A DNA stretch of 10,190 bases, from assembly GCA_003339415.1 (NCBI GenBank), contig PDHQ01000734.1, forward strand, positions 1 through 10,190, written 5' to 3'. This document shows positions 1 to 8,722 of the stretch, piece by piece. A program made the translations under genes and the position numbers. Positions within the stretch are counted from its first letter, which is position 1. The number at the start of each line of letters is the position of its first letter. The DNA comes from Ophiocordyceps camponoti-saundersi (nom. inval.). Lineage: Eukaryota > Ascomycota > Sordariomycetes > Hypocreales > Ophiocordycipitaceae. Below the pieces are notes generated by a model, which worked only from the letters and a program-made list of their open reading frames with translations, was not told the origin of the DNA and made no database searches.

Positions 1-1890
<1,890 letters not shown>

Positions 1891-1927
1891 TTCCTCCTCC
1901 TACTAACTACCTCCTTATCCTCCTCCT
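1891..1927. repeat. CT-rich (CCT-like) pyrimidine tract
   Basis: A 37-base stretch dominated by TCC/CCT triplets, with the only purines being a few A residues. It lies about 90 bases upstream of the tRNA-like gene. It may be a simple-sequence tract or the remnant of a low-complexity region; I see no further function. Confidence 0.6.
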
Positions 1928-1956
1928 ATATTAACTTTATATATTATATTAATATT

Positions 1957-2000
1957 ATATTAGTCTCGGATCGGTATTATCTTAAGTTCGACTCCTTTTT
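1957..2000 (+). pseudogene. Possible tRNA-like fragment (T-arm echo) upstream of the tRNA
   Basis: An 11-base match (ATATTAGTCTC, 1957-1967) to the middle of the downstream tRNA is followed by a B-box-like GTTCGACTCC at 1986-1995 and then a T5 run (1996-2000). The spacing from the 11-mer to the B box is 29 bases here and 29 bases in the tRNA at 2014-2095. I cannot find an A box or a convincing acceptor stem, and the sequence between the two matches is not similar. It could be the 3' part of a degraded second tRNA or of a tRNA-derived element, or a coincidence. Confidence 0.25.
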
Positions 2001-2013
2001 ATATATATCCTTA

Positions 2014-2095
2014 GCCCTCCTAGCGTAGTAGTTAAGCGTCTAGAGATATTAGTCTCCTATAAGAGAGGTAGTTAGTTCGAATCCGGCGGAGGGCA
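2014..2095 (+). tRNA. tRNA-like gene, isotype unresolved, with RIP-type changes
   Basis: The ends pair as a perfect 7-bp acceptor stem (GCCCTCC 2014-2020 with GGAGGGC 2088-2094) followed by discriminator A2095. An A box matching TRGYNNARNNG lies at 2021-2031. The D stem is GCGT (2023-2026) with GCGT (2036-2039), using G-U pairs. The B box GTTCGAATCC (2075-2084) sits in a proper 17-nt T arm (2071-2087). The 5' side of the T stem reads GTTAG opposite CCGGC, which is what C-to-T and G-to-A changes would make of GCCGG. The middle is ambiguous. GAGA/TCTC (2043-2046 with 2053-2056) leaves a 6-nt loop, one short of normal. TCTC/GAGA (2053-2056 with 2063-2066) could instead be a long variable arm, which would suit the 82-nt length (Leu/Ser class) but leaves the anticodon arm too short. 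I therefore name no anticodon. It may be a weakened gene, a tRNA pseudogene or the head of a tRNA-derived SINE. No CCA is encoded, as expected in a eukaryote. Confidence 0.7.
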
Positions 2096-2101
2096 CGGGT
2101 A

Positions 2102-2107
2102 TTTTTT
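2102..2107 (+). terminator. Pol III-type T6 terminator
   Basis: Six T residues begin 7 bases after the discriminator base of the tRNA-like gene. A T run at this distance is the normal Pol III stop signal for eukaryotic tRNA genes. It supports reading 2014-2095 as a tRNA transcription unit, although T runs are common in DNA this rich in AT. Confidence 0.55.
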
Positions 2108-2255
2108 ACCCTAACTATATAGCCGGGGTACGGTCTAACCCCGGCATAACCCCGGCAGGAGTAGTAACCCTGCCGGGCTCCTCCCCTCCCTCGGCAGAAG
2201 TAGTAACCTAGCCGAGGCTTAGGTAAGGTAGGGCGCGGGGTAAGGGTATAGTTAG
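2108..2255. other. Cluster of three GC-rich hairpins inside an outer inverted repeat
   Basis: Three stem-loops follow each other. Hairpin 1 is GCCGGGGT (2122-2129) with ACCCCGGC (2138-2145). Hairpin 2 is CCCGGCAGG (2151-2159) with CCTGCCGGG (2169-2177). Hairpin 3 is CCTCGGC (2189-2195) with GCCGAGG (2211-2217). Hairpins 2 and 3 share a 21-nt motif, close to GGCAGRAGTAGTAACCYWGCC, at 2154-2174 and 2194-2214, 40 bases apart. An outer pair, CTAACTATA (2111-2119) and TATAGTTAG (2247-2255), could close the whole block. The block starts right after the Pol III terminator of the tRNA-like gene. It is one of the most GC-rich stretches in the window and keeps several CA/TG dinucleotides, so it is much less RIP-mutated than its surroundings. 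It could be a tRNA-linked structured RNA, the body of a SINE or a small inverted-repeat element. I know of no named family that it matches. Confidence 0.7.
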
Positions 2256-2829
2256 ATAACGTAAGTTATTAGAGGAATAGGTCCCTTTTAATAGCGATTA
2301 TAATTTAGTAATAGAGTATAATTACGAAGTAATATATCTTTATTATAGTATTTGCTAATATATATACCGGAATTACTTAGAATTTAGATAAAATATACGA
2401 TAAGAAGTATAAGTACCTCTTACTTAGGACTAGCGTAATTTCGGATATTTCCTATAACAATTAAGCTTTCTAATATAACGTAATTAGCTTATAAGCTAGC
2501 CGAATATATTAAGTAAGGGGTTTTCCCCCGGGCACTCCGGTTTTTCCTCTCTATTAAACGATTATATGCCTAAATATCTATATAGGTTACTAGAATAATA
2601 TAATATATATATATATATATCCTTAACCTCTTACTTTCTTTATATAGAGATAGTTATCTTTATAACGCGTGCTACGCGTATTTAACGCGTATTATATCCC
2701 TAAGCAGCTAGCGATATATATATTTTAATAATTTCTTTATAGCTTAGTTATAAATTTTATCTAAGTTTAGGCTAAGGCTAGGGTAATTAGTACTTATACG
2801 CTTTTTTAAATAGTAAAGTTAAGTTAAAC
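2256..2829. other. Partly RIP-spared AT-rich DNA, no gene recognised
   Basis: This stretch keeps CA/TG at 2353, 2458, 2533, 2567, 2670 and 2705, more than any similar length elsewhere except the hairpin block. It holds a GC pocket at about 2515-2540 with a small GGGG-TTTT-CCCC hairpin and the decamer GGCACTCCGG (2531-2540), which recurs at 2896-2905. The single ATG (2566-2568) opens a 10-codon frame only. I see no protein or RNA gene. Confidence 0.6.
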
Positions 2830-3790
2830 TAAAAATAAAGCTAGTTTATTAATAGTTTATATAAGCGGGATACTATCTATATTTTAGGGGAGGGAGGCAC
2901 TCCGGGCCCGTTAGATAAAGCGTTTTATTACCTCGGGGGTATCCTTAATTACTTATATCTTAGTAGCAGGGCGGCCCCCTCCGAAGCTTAGGGGTTATTT
3001 ATACTTCTTTCTAGTAACGAACTAGCTTAGGGATATACTATATATAATAACGTCCTTAGTTATTACTAATTTCGTTAGTTATAAGATAAACTATAAGCTA
3101 AGCTTAGTAAATCTAACTAGTTATCTCTTATAGTAAGCTCTCGCTTAATTTTAGTATTTAATAATAATAAGGTAAAGCTTAGACTATATAAGGTAATCCC
3201 CGCTATAAGAGATATAATAAAATAAGTATCCTCTAATTTTAATATAGTAATTATTCTTATTTTTATAATTAGTTACTTTATATTTACTATAAAGCTTAAA
3301 ATATTTATATATTTTAGTAATATATTTAAAATAATAATAATTATAATATTATTAGGGGCGGACTATATTTAAAAATAGCTCCGTATAAAAGATTTAAGCG
3401 TTAATAGCTAGCTTATTATTATAAAATTTATTAATATTAACTAATAATTTAAGGCTAATAATAATTACTATCTTAATAAATCTAAGCTAGGGCTTAAGCG
3501 CTCGTAGATAAGCTATAAGTATTTTATTAACTTATACTATCTTATTAAGGAGGTTATTACGTTCCTTAGTAGCGAGGTTTAGAGGAAATCCCTTAGTAAT
3601 AATATTATAAATCTTATTTATAATAGTTACCTTATCGCTAAAAATAAGCGTAACTTAGCCTAAATCTTAAGTAAAGGTAGCTATATCTTTATTAAAAGTA
3701 AGTTTAATATCTTTATTATTAAGGTAATATATAGCTAAGTATAAGTTAAAGCGAATAGCGGTATTAATAGCTTATATAATATTATATATT
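2830..3790. pseudogene. Possible coding relic of unknown identity, strand uncertain
   Basis: Read on the minus strand in the frame whose codons start at plus positions equal to 1 modulo 3, this stretch gives long protein-like runs. They are interrupted only by TAA and TAG, the stops that RIP makes from CAA, CAG and TGG. The clearest part is about 3355-3765 on the minus strand. The opposite strand in the same register, and another plus frame, are about as open, so the strand cannot be settled by eye. A GC-richer part at 2884-2990 (with CGGGCCCG and a GCGGCCCCC run) keeps CA at 2898 and 2967. I recognise no domain in any reading. It may be an old transposon or duplicated gene, or simply composition. 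Confidence 0.22.
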
Positions 3791-4383
3791 ATTTTATTTA
3801 TAATATTATTTATTATATTTATTAAGTAAATAATAATTTTCTTTTTATAATATAAGGGAAGTTTCTTTTCTAAATTATATAATAAAATTAAAGCTAATAT
3901 AACCTATACTTATATTCGATATCCTCCTTATTTCGTTATCTCCGAATATAATAATTTACGGAGAGTAATAATAATAATATTTTTAATTTCCTCGCGCGTA
4001 ATATAATTAGTTTAAGTTTAAATTTAATTTAATTTAAGTTTTTTATAAGCTATTATTATAGCTTAAGCTACGCGGAATATATAAGCTAATATAATACTTA
4101 ATAGTTAATAATATAGTTTTTTCTTATTTTTATTAACTAAAACTTATAATAATCCTTAATTATATTTAATATATTTTCTATTAGAGTTAGTATTTCTAAA
4201 CTAGTATATAGATAAATCTAACTTATATTTAAAGTATATCGTAATTTTAGTTTTTTTACGAAAATTTCTTCCTCCTCCGTTATAGTTACGATTACCCCCG
4301 GCCGGAACTTAGCTAAGTATAGCCTTACTCCGAATTAAATAGCGAATCCGACGCCGCTAATATTTTACCTTTTTCTTTTAGAT
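3791..4383. other. RIP-saturated AT-rich stretch, nothing recognised
   Basis: No CA or TG occurs anywhere in this stretch, so there is no start codon on either strand, and stops are dense in all frames. A small GC pocket at about 4290-4345 keeps CpG and CC runs but has no recognisable feature. Confidence 0.7.
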
Positions 4384-4403
4384 CGCGCCTTATATTAGGC
4401 GCG
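4384..4403. other. Perfect 7-bp GC hairpin
   Basis: CGCGCCT (4384-4390) pairs exactly with AGGCGCG (4397-4403) across a 6-base loop, in otherwise AT-rich DNA. No T run follows it directly, so it does not look like a terminator. It has no CpA sites and would survive RIP unchanged. Function unknown. Confidence 0.5.
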
Positions 4404-4939
4404 TGTTAATTTATAAGAGGTATATAAAACCTTTTTAGAAGTAGCCCTTAACTATATATAAAGCTAATAAAATATATAAGCTTATAATTAGCTAATTATT
4501 TTAATTATATTAAGGCTTAGTATAAATATTAAGAGGTAAGTAAAGTTAGAAGTTAAGGGCGGAGTTAGAATTAAAGCTTAAAGTACTAATTAAGTTATAA
4601 ATATATTTAAAGAAGTTATATACCGCTATAATAGAAATAGCGTAATATATTAGTAAAGGAAGATAGCTAAATAGCTTATTAGTAAATATAAAATAATATA
4701 AAATAAAGCGGAGTTTTAAATATAGCTAATAATAAATAATAGGAAAAAATCTAAATTAACTTATATAATATATAAAAGTAAAATAGGATATTAAAGCTTT
4801 AACTTAGTAAGATAATAATAATACCTTAGGCGAGCGCCTTAGCGGGGTTAGCCGCTTTAGTAGCCGCCTCTAATATTACTCTTACCGCTATAATTACTAA
4901 CGCTCCTCCCTAGGAGTCTTATATATTAGTGCTAATTTA
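4404..4939. other. AT-rich stretch with a GC-rich end, no gene recognised
   Basis: The first 400 bases are AT-rich and have stops in all frames. From about 4829 the DNA becomes GC-richer, with short inverted pairs such as AGGCG/CGCCT and AGCGG/CCGCT. On the minus strand the frame of the relic at 4940-5122 continues into this stretch to about 4690 with only TAA/TAG interruptions and an Ala-rich part, so the two may belong to the same relic. CA/TG remain only at 4404 and 4930. Confidence 0.45.
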
Positions 4940-5122
4940 CCCCGGAATACCTAGCAGATAGATAATTATTAGTATAGGCGGAGTAGGAGGCGGGGAGGGG
5001 GGCGGAGCGATAATAATAACGGCGGCGGTAATAGATATAATAGTTAGACCGTAAGCGGAGGTAATAGTAATAGCGGGTATAAAGGAGGAAGCGAAGGCGG
5101 TAGCGGGGGTTTTTTTCCTACT
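4940..5122 (-). pseudogene. Pro/Ala/Thr-rich open relic in a GC island, unidentified
   Basis: This is the GC-richest longer stretch of the window, with purine-rich GGC/GGA runs on the plus strand. On the minus strand it is open for 61 codons between TAA triplets at plus 5123-5125 and 4937-4939. It reads as an Ala/Thr/Ser/Ile-rich part followed by a proline-rich run (Pro, Ser and Thr, at about plus 4980-5020), like a low-complexity linker. There is no start codon. Two plus-strand frames here are also fairly open (one Gly/Ser/Asn-rich, one Ala/Gly-rich), so the strand choice is weak. It ends about 100 bases before the gypsy relic begins and does not look like integrase, so it may be a separate or inserted element. 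Confidence 0.25.
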
Positions 5123-5221
5123 TTAAACTTTATATATAACTCTTTATAATATATATTAATTAATATAGCGCTGCTTATTATCGCTTTTAGAAAGAATATA
5201 TAAAACCCCTTTTTAGTTACT

Positions 5222-5640
5222 AGCCTTTTAAATCTTTTAAATACCTTAAGCCTTATCGCTATAGCTTATAAACTTATTACTTAAATATAGAAAATATAAT
5301 AATAAGCTAAAGCTATTATTAAGAAAGCTTATAATAAGTAAGAAATATAAGCTAATAAAAAGCGTTATATAGTAAATTTTATAGTTAATAATAAGGTATT
5401 TATTAGCCGTAAAAGTTTCTTTATAATTATATTTATAATACGCTTTAATATATAATAGTTAAGATTTTTTATAATTATTAAAAAATAAAAATATAGCTAT
5501 ATTCTTAACTTATAAAATAGCTATTAGATAATAAACTTATTTTACGCTAACTATTTATAAAAAGCTACCGCGGATTTCTTACTTAATTAAAAAATACTTT
5601 TAGCTAAATTAAAAAATATTAATAATATATTTAAAAAAAA
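5222..5640 (+). pseudogene. Relic of Ty3/gypsy polyprotein C-terminus (integrase GPY/F region)
   Basis: In the plus frame with codons starting at positions equal to 2 modulo 3, and with TAA/TAG read as mutated CAA/CAG/TGG, this stretch follows the end of fungal gypsy integrase. A Lys-rich helical part with A-N-K-K-R (about 5351-5365) is followed by V-N-N-K-V-F-I-S (5384-5407), matching the usual V-G-D-K-V-W-x-S if GG and GA changed to AA. Then comes L-R-F-F-I-I-I-K-K (5459-5485), in place of the L-G-P-F/Y-x-I-x-K/E-K of the GPY/F module. After that Y-S-Y-I-L-N-L (5492-5512), I-N-L-F-Y-A-N-Y-L (5531-5557) and K-A-T-A-D-F-L-L-N (5561-5587) match the family pattern HSY-x-L-x-L, x-N-V-F-H-A-x-x-L and R-K-A-x-x-D-P-L-P-G-Q. 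A chromodomain-like remnant may follow in a shifted frame at about 5690-5790, which is weak. Integrase core, RNase H and reverse transcriptase are not recognisable upstream. The relic ends about 150-200 bases before the repeat at 5801, where a 3' LTR would be expected. Confidence 0.65.
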
Positions 5641-5800
5641 TAAATTAAATCTTTTAATTTTATATTATAAGATAATATTATTAATTATAATATTAAGTTT
5701 ATTAATAAGGTTAGAACTTAAATAAAATATAATATTTTACTAAAATTTTTTATTATATATTAATAGCTTTTAAGGAATTTTATAATTATTTTTTAAATAC

Positions 5801-6311
5801 TATTAATATTAGAATATATATATCGCTAGCTACTTAAGAATATAATACGCGTTAAATATATATAGTATATATTATAAAGATTATTATTTTTATATAAATA
5901 AAGTAAGAGGTTAGGGATATATATAAAAAGGAGTTAAACTTAAAATAATACTAATCTAAGATTAGCGTAATTTTAATATAACGCGTATATTAATATAATA
6001 AGGATCTTTAAGTAATAAAGAGGGTAGTTAGCATATATATATAATATATTAAATTTTCCGTATTTTTTTAAAAGGGTAATTATAAATAAAGTTATTAAAA
6101 TTAATTATTTATAACTTAATTAGCTAAAATATATAAGATAGGAGATAGATTATTTTTTTAATTATATAATTTAAATAAGTTACTTAAACTTTATTATTTA
6201 AGTTAATATATATATATATAAAATTCTTTATAATATTTAGTTTAATTATTATAATAAAAATAAAATATAATATTAGCTTTCTATTTAGCTTAGGAAGGAT
6301 ACTTAACTAAT
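5801..6311 (+). repeat. LTR-like direct repeat, copy 1
   Basis: This 511-bp stretch aligns nearly end to end with 8723-9234 in the same orientation. Long blocks are identical, for example around GTTATTAAAATTAATTA and the GAGTTAAACTTAAAATAA block. Most differences are C/T or G/A transitions in both directions, as expected from independent RIP hits, with a few short indels and transversions. Similarity starts at TATTAATATT and stops after ACTTAACTAAT. A start of TA and an end near CTA would be the RIP products of TG and CA, the usual LTR termini. Its place just after a gypsy pol relic supports calling it an LTR. I see no clear target-site duplication and no purine tract directly in front of this copy. 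Confidence 0.75.
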
Positions 6312-7069
6312 ATTAATTAATAATAAGGCTAGGTTATTTTAAGTAATCTTATTTTATTACTTATAATCTAATTAGAAATAAAAAAAAAAGTTTAAATAAT
6401 AAAAGATTATTAAAATACTAATATATATGAAAGTTATAATTATTATTTTAATAAATTACTAATATATTTTAACTAATATTTAATTAATATTTAATAATTT
6501 AAAAATTTTAATACTTAGTAAGTTAGTAGTAACTTATTATAAGTTAATATTATTTTTTTTTCTCTTTTTAAACTTAATTTATAGTTTATAAGATATTATT
6601 TTAATTTTAACTTAAAGTTTTATTAGTTTTAAATTAGTTTTAGTAAATACTTAGTATATTTAATTTATTATATTTTATAAAAGTTAGGGAGGGAGTCTCT
6701 TATAAGTAAATTAATTTAGTAAACTATAAAAGATAAAAATAGAAAAAGAATAAAAATAATAAAAATAAACATTAATTATTTTTTTATATAAAAAGGGGCT
6801 AGTATTATAATAAGCCTTATTAGCTTTATATATAATATAAAAATATTACTAATATTAGTTAGATATTAGTTTAAAATTATTTAAAGTTTAAGTTATTATT
6901 AATATATCTCCGCTTTTTAGTTAAACTTTAAAAAGTAATAATCTATTATTAAAATAATAATCGTCTAAGCTATATTAGCTATAATAGGAAAAATTTAGCT
7001 AGCTAATATTAATTATAAATTTAATAAATTATTATTATTAATATAAAGATATATTAAATTATAATAATA
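6312..7069. other. AT-rich leader-like stretch between LTR copy 1 and the gag relic
   Basis: Extremely AT-rich DNA with one TG (6428) and one CA (6770). The single ATG (6427-6429) opens 11 codons. The CAT at 6770-6772 gives the longest ATG frame of the window, 18 codons on the minus strand, which is Phe/Ile-rich and meaningless. In an LTR element this would be the primer-binding site and leader; I cannot recognise a primer-binding site after position 6311. Confidence 0.5.
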
Positions 7070-7510
7070 CCCCGCCGCCGCGTAAATATAATAGGCGCGC
7101 GCTATCTAAAAGTTTTAATATTAGTAAATATTTATAAATAGCGGTTATTATATTAGCTACCTTATATATTAATAATAAAAGATAAGCTAGCGTATATTAT
7201 TACGCTTATACCTACGCTTTTATTTAATAAGCGTATCGCTATCTAACTTAAATATATTAATATAATAAGAGCGCTTAAGTATAATCTTAATCGCGCTAGC
7301 GAGATAAGAGCTAATCTTTTTATATAACTTAAGAGTAATACTAATAGCTTATAGAGAAGATAAGGCTATTATAATATATAATATATTAATAAATAAGCTA
7401 AGTTTAATATAAATTTTAAAAAAAGTTAAAACTTACCTGCGTAACTCTTAGCGATATAATAAGGTATAAAAATATTAATAAAATATATATTATTCTTATT
7501 ATTATTATCG
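7070..7510 (+). pseudogene. Possible relic of a retrotransposon gag domain
   Basis: In the plus frame with codons starting at positions equal to 2 modulo 3, reading RIP-type stops through, there is a long protein-like reading. It has a basic start (three Arg codons at 7073-7081) and a helical middle. The key part at about 7277-7360 reads K-Y-N-L-N-R-A-S-E-I-R-A-N-L, then L-K-S-N-T-N-S-L. This resembles the gag pattern (Y/F-x-D-P-N-R, then A-x-x-x-L, then L-R/K-Q-x-x-x-S/T) if Asn stands for Asp and Leu for Pro after RIP. No zinc-knuckle Cys/His pattern is visible downstream, but Cys codons (TGT/TGC) would be largely destroyed. It lies between two LTR-like repeats, where gag is expected. The assignment rests on pattern memory and is weaker than the pol relic. 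Confidence 0.4.
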
Positions 7511-7573
7511 TTATTTTAATTACTTAAGGTAATAAGGTTCTTTTTAGCTATAGCGCGCTTAGAAAATAAAGTA

Positions 7574-7589
7574 ATTTTACGCGTAAAAT
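7574..7589. repeat. 16-bp perfect palindrome
   Basis: ATTTTACGCGTAAAAT reads the same on both strands and is centred on a CGCG. It contains no CpA. It may be chance or a binding site; no neighbouring gene gives it a role. Confidence 0.6.
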
Positions 7590-7968
7590 AATAAGGGGTA
7601 AAGCATTATATAAATATAAAAGCAAACTTAACTTAAAGTTAGTATAATATATTATAAACTTTAAATTAAGTTTAGGCTAAGCTTATTTTAATAGCTATAT
7701 AATAACGATAATAATAATAATAATAATTAGCGTAAAAGAGGAAAGAAAAAGAAAAGAATAAAAAGCTTAAGTATAAGGTAATTTATAAATAAAGTTACTA
7801 ATTTACTAATTTACCCCTTTATATTAATAATATATACCTCTTTTAATTATAATAAAGTTAGATATATATTTATATAACTTAAATATATTAATAGATAATA
7901 ATATAATATATATTAATAGCTTATTATAATTAAAGTAAATATAATATATACCTCTTAACTATAAAAGC

Positions 7969-8003
7969 TTTTTTTTCTTTTTTTCTTTTTTTTCTTTTTT
8001 TTC
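7969..8003. repeat. (T7-8 C)n tract, four units
   Basis: Four runs of 7 or 8 T, each followed by a single C, give a near 9-bp period. A slippage-generated simple repeat is the likely cause. On the minus strand it is a G-dotted poly(A), which could mark an old poly(A) tail, but no LINE or SINE body is recognisable next to it. Confidence 0.75.
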
Positions 8004-8709
8004 CCTATTTATATTTATTTTTTAAGTTTTATCCCTTTTTTGCAAACTATTAAGCTAAAAGCTTACTTAGGATATCGCTTTATTTTTTAATATATTAGAT
8101 ATATATATCTATATTCCTCTAATTAATTAATTAAAAAAGAAAAAGCTATTAAAAAATAGCTATATCTTAAGGTAATAGTATTAAGAGAATTTTAACGCCT
8201 TAAAGTATAGCTAAGAAAATAATAATAAATAGCAAGTTTATAAATATTATAATATAAGAATAGTTAATATTATAAGAAAAGGATAACCCTTATTAGCTAT
8301 AAAGGTTTATTAGTTAATAGAGGAGATTCCCTTTTATAATAGCTAGTATTTATTAAGGGCCTTTAAAATAAAGCGCCTTAGTAATATCCTTATAGCTAGC
8401 TTATAAGCTTAGATATCTTATTATAGCGTTAAGCTATATATCTAAGTAATATATATAGCGTTAAGCTTATTATTTATAGCTTTTATTTACTTTTTAATAA
8501 TAAAAGGCGGCGTAAAAATCTGTAAAATAATAATTAGATATTAATATAATATTAACTTAAATTTATTAATAAATTAGTAAAAAAAGGTATTTACTAAACT
8601 TTAACTATATAAGTTTTTAAAAATAAAGAAATAATTCGATTTATAATAGCTATTAAAAAAACCTAATTATATTCCTTATTACTTATATAATAAATATATA
8701 TTCCTAATT

Positions 8710-8721
8710 AAAAAAGAAAAG
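8710..8721 (+). other. Possible polypurine tract before LTR copy 2
   Basis: A 12-base all-purine run (AAAAAAGAAAAG) ends one or two bases before the start of the second LTR-like repeat. A purine tract directly upstream of the 3' LTR primes plus-strand DNA synthesis in LTR retrotransposons. The position fits an element on the plus strand with copy 2 as its 3' LTR. Purine runs are common in this DNA, so this is supporting evidence only. Confidence 0.4.
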
Positions 8722-8722
8722 T

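Larger units (their letters stand above)
7511..8709. other. RIP-saturated interior of the LTR-flanked region
   Basis: About 1.2 kb where pol would be expected, but too short for it and without any reading I recognise. It holds a 16-bp perfect palindrome (7574-7589), a T/C repeat (7969-8003) and six surviving CA/TG dinucleotides (7604, 7623, 8041, 8043, 8233 and 8521). An AGCTATT/AATAGCT inverted pair lies at about 8145-8162. If the LTR pair is one element, its pol region has been deleted or was never present. Confidence 0.5.

Noticed and set aside
2014..2095. Assigning a tRNA isotype and anticodon
   Set aside because: Two incompatible foldings of the middle are possible, neither gives a normal 7-nt anticodon loop, and the loop bases may themselves be mutated.
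4384..4403. GC hairpin as a Rho-independent terminator
   Set aside because: No T run follows it, and the window is fungal rather than bacterial.
6711..6772. 18-codon ATG frame on the minus strand, the longest in the window
   Set aside because: It is Phe/Ile-rich because of AT composition, has no supporting context and is far too short to be called a gene.
6960..6965. GACGAT on the minus strand as a reverse-transcriptase YxDD box
   Set aside because: The residue order is Y-S-L-D-D, with the Tyr one place too far away, and the flanking residues do not match the Ty3/gypsy or copia motif.
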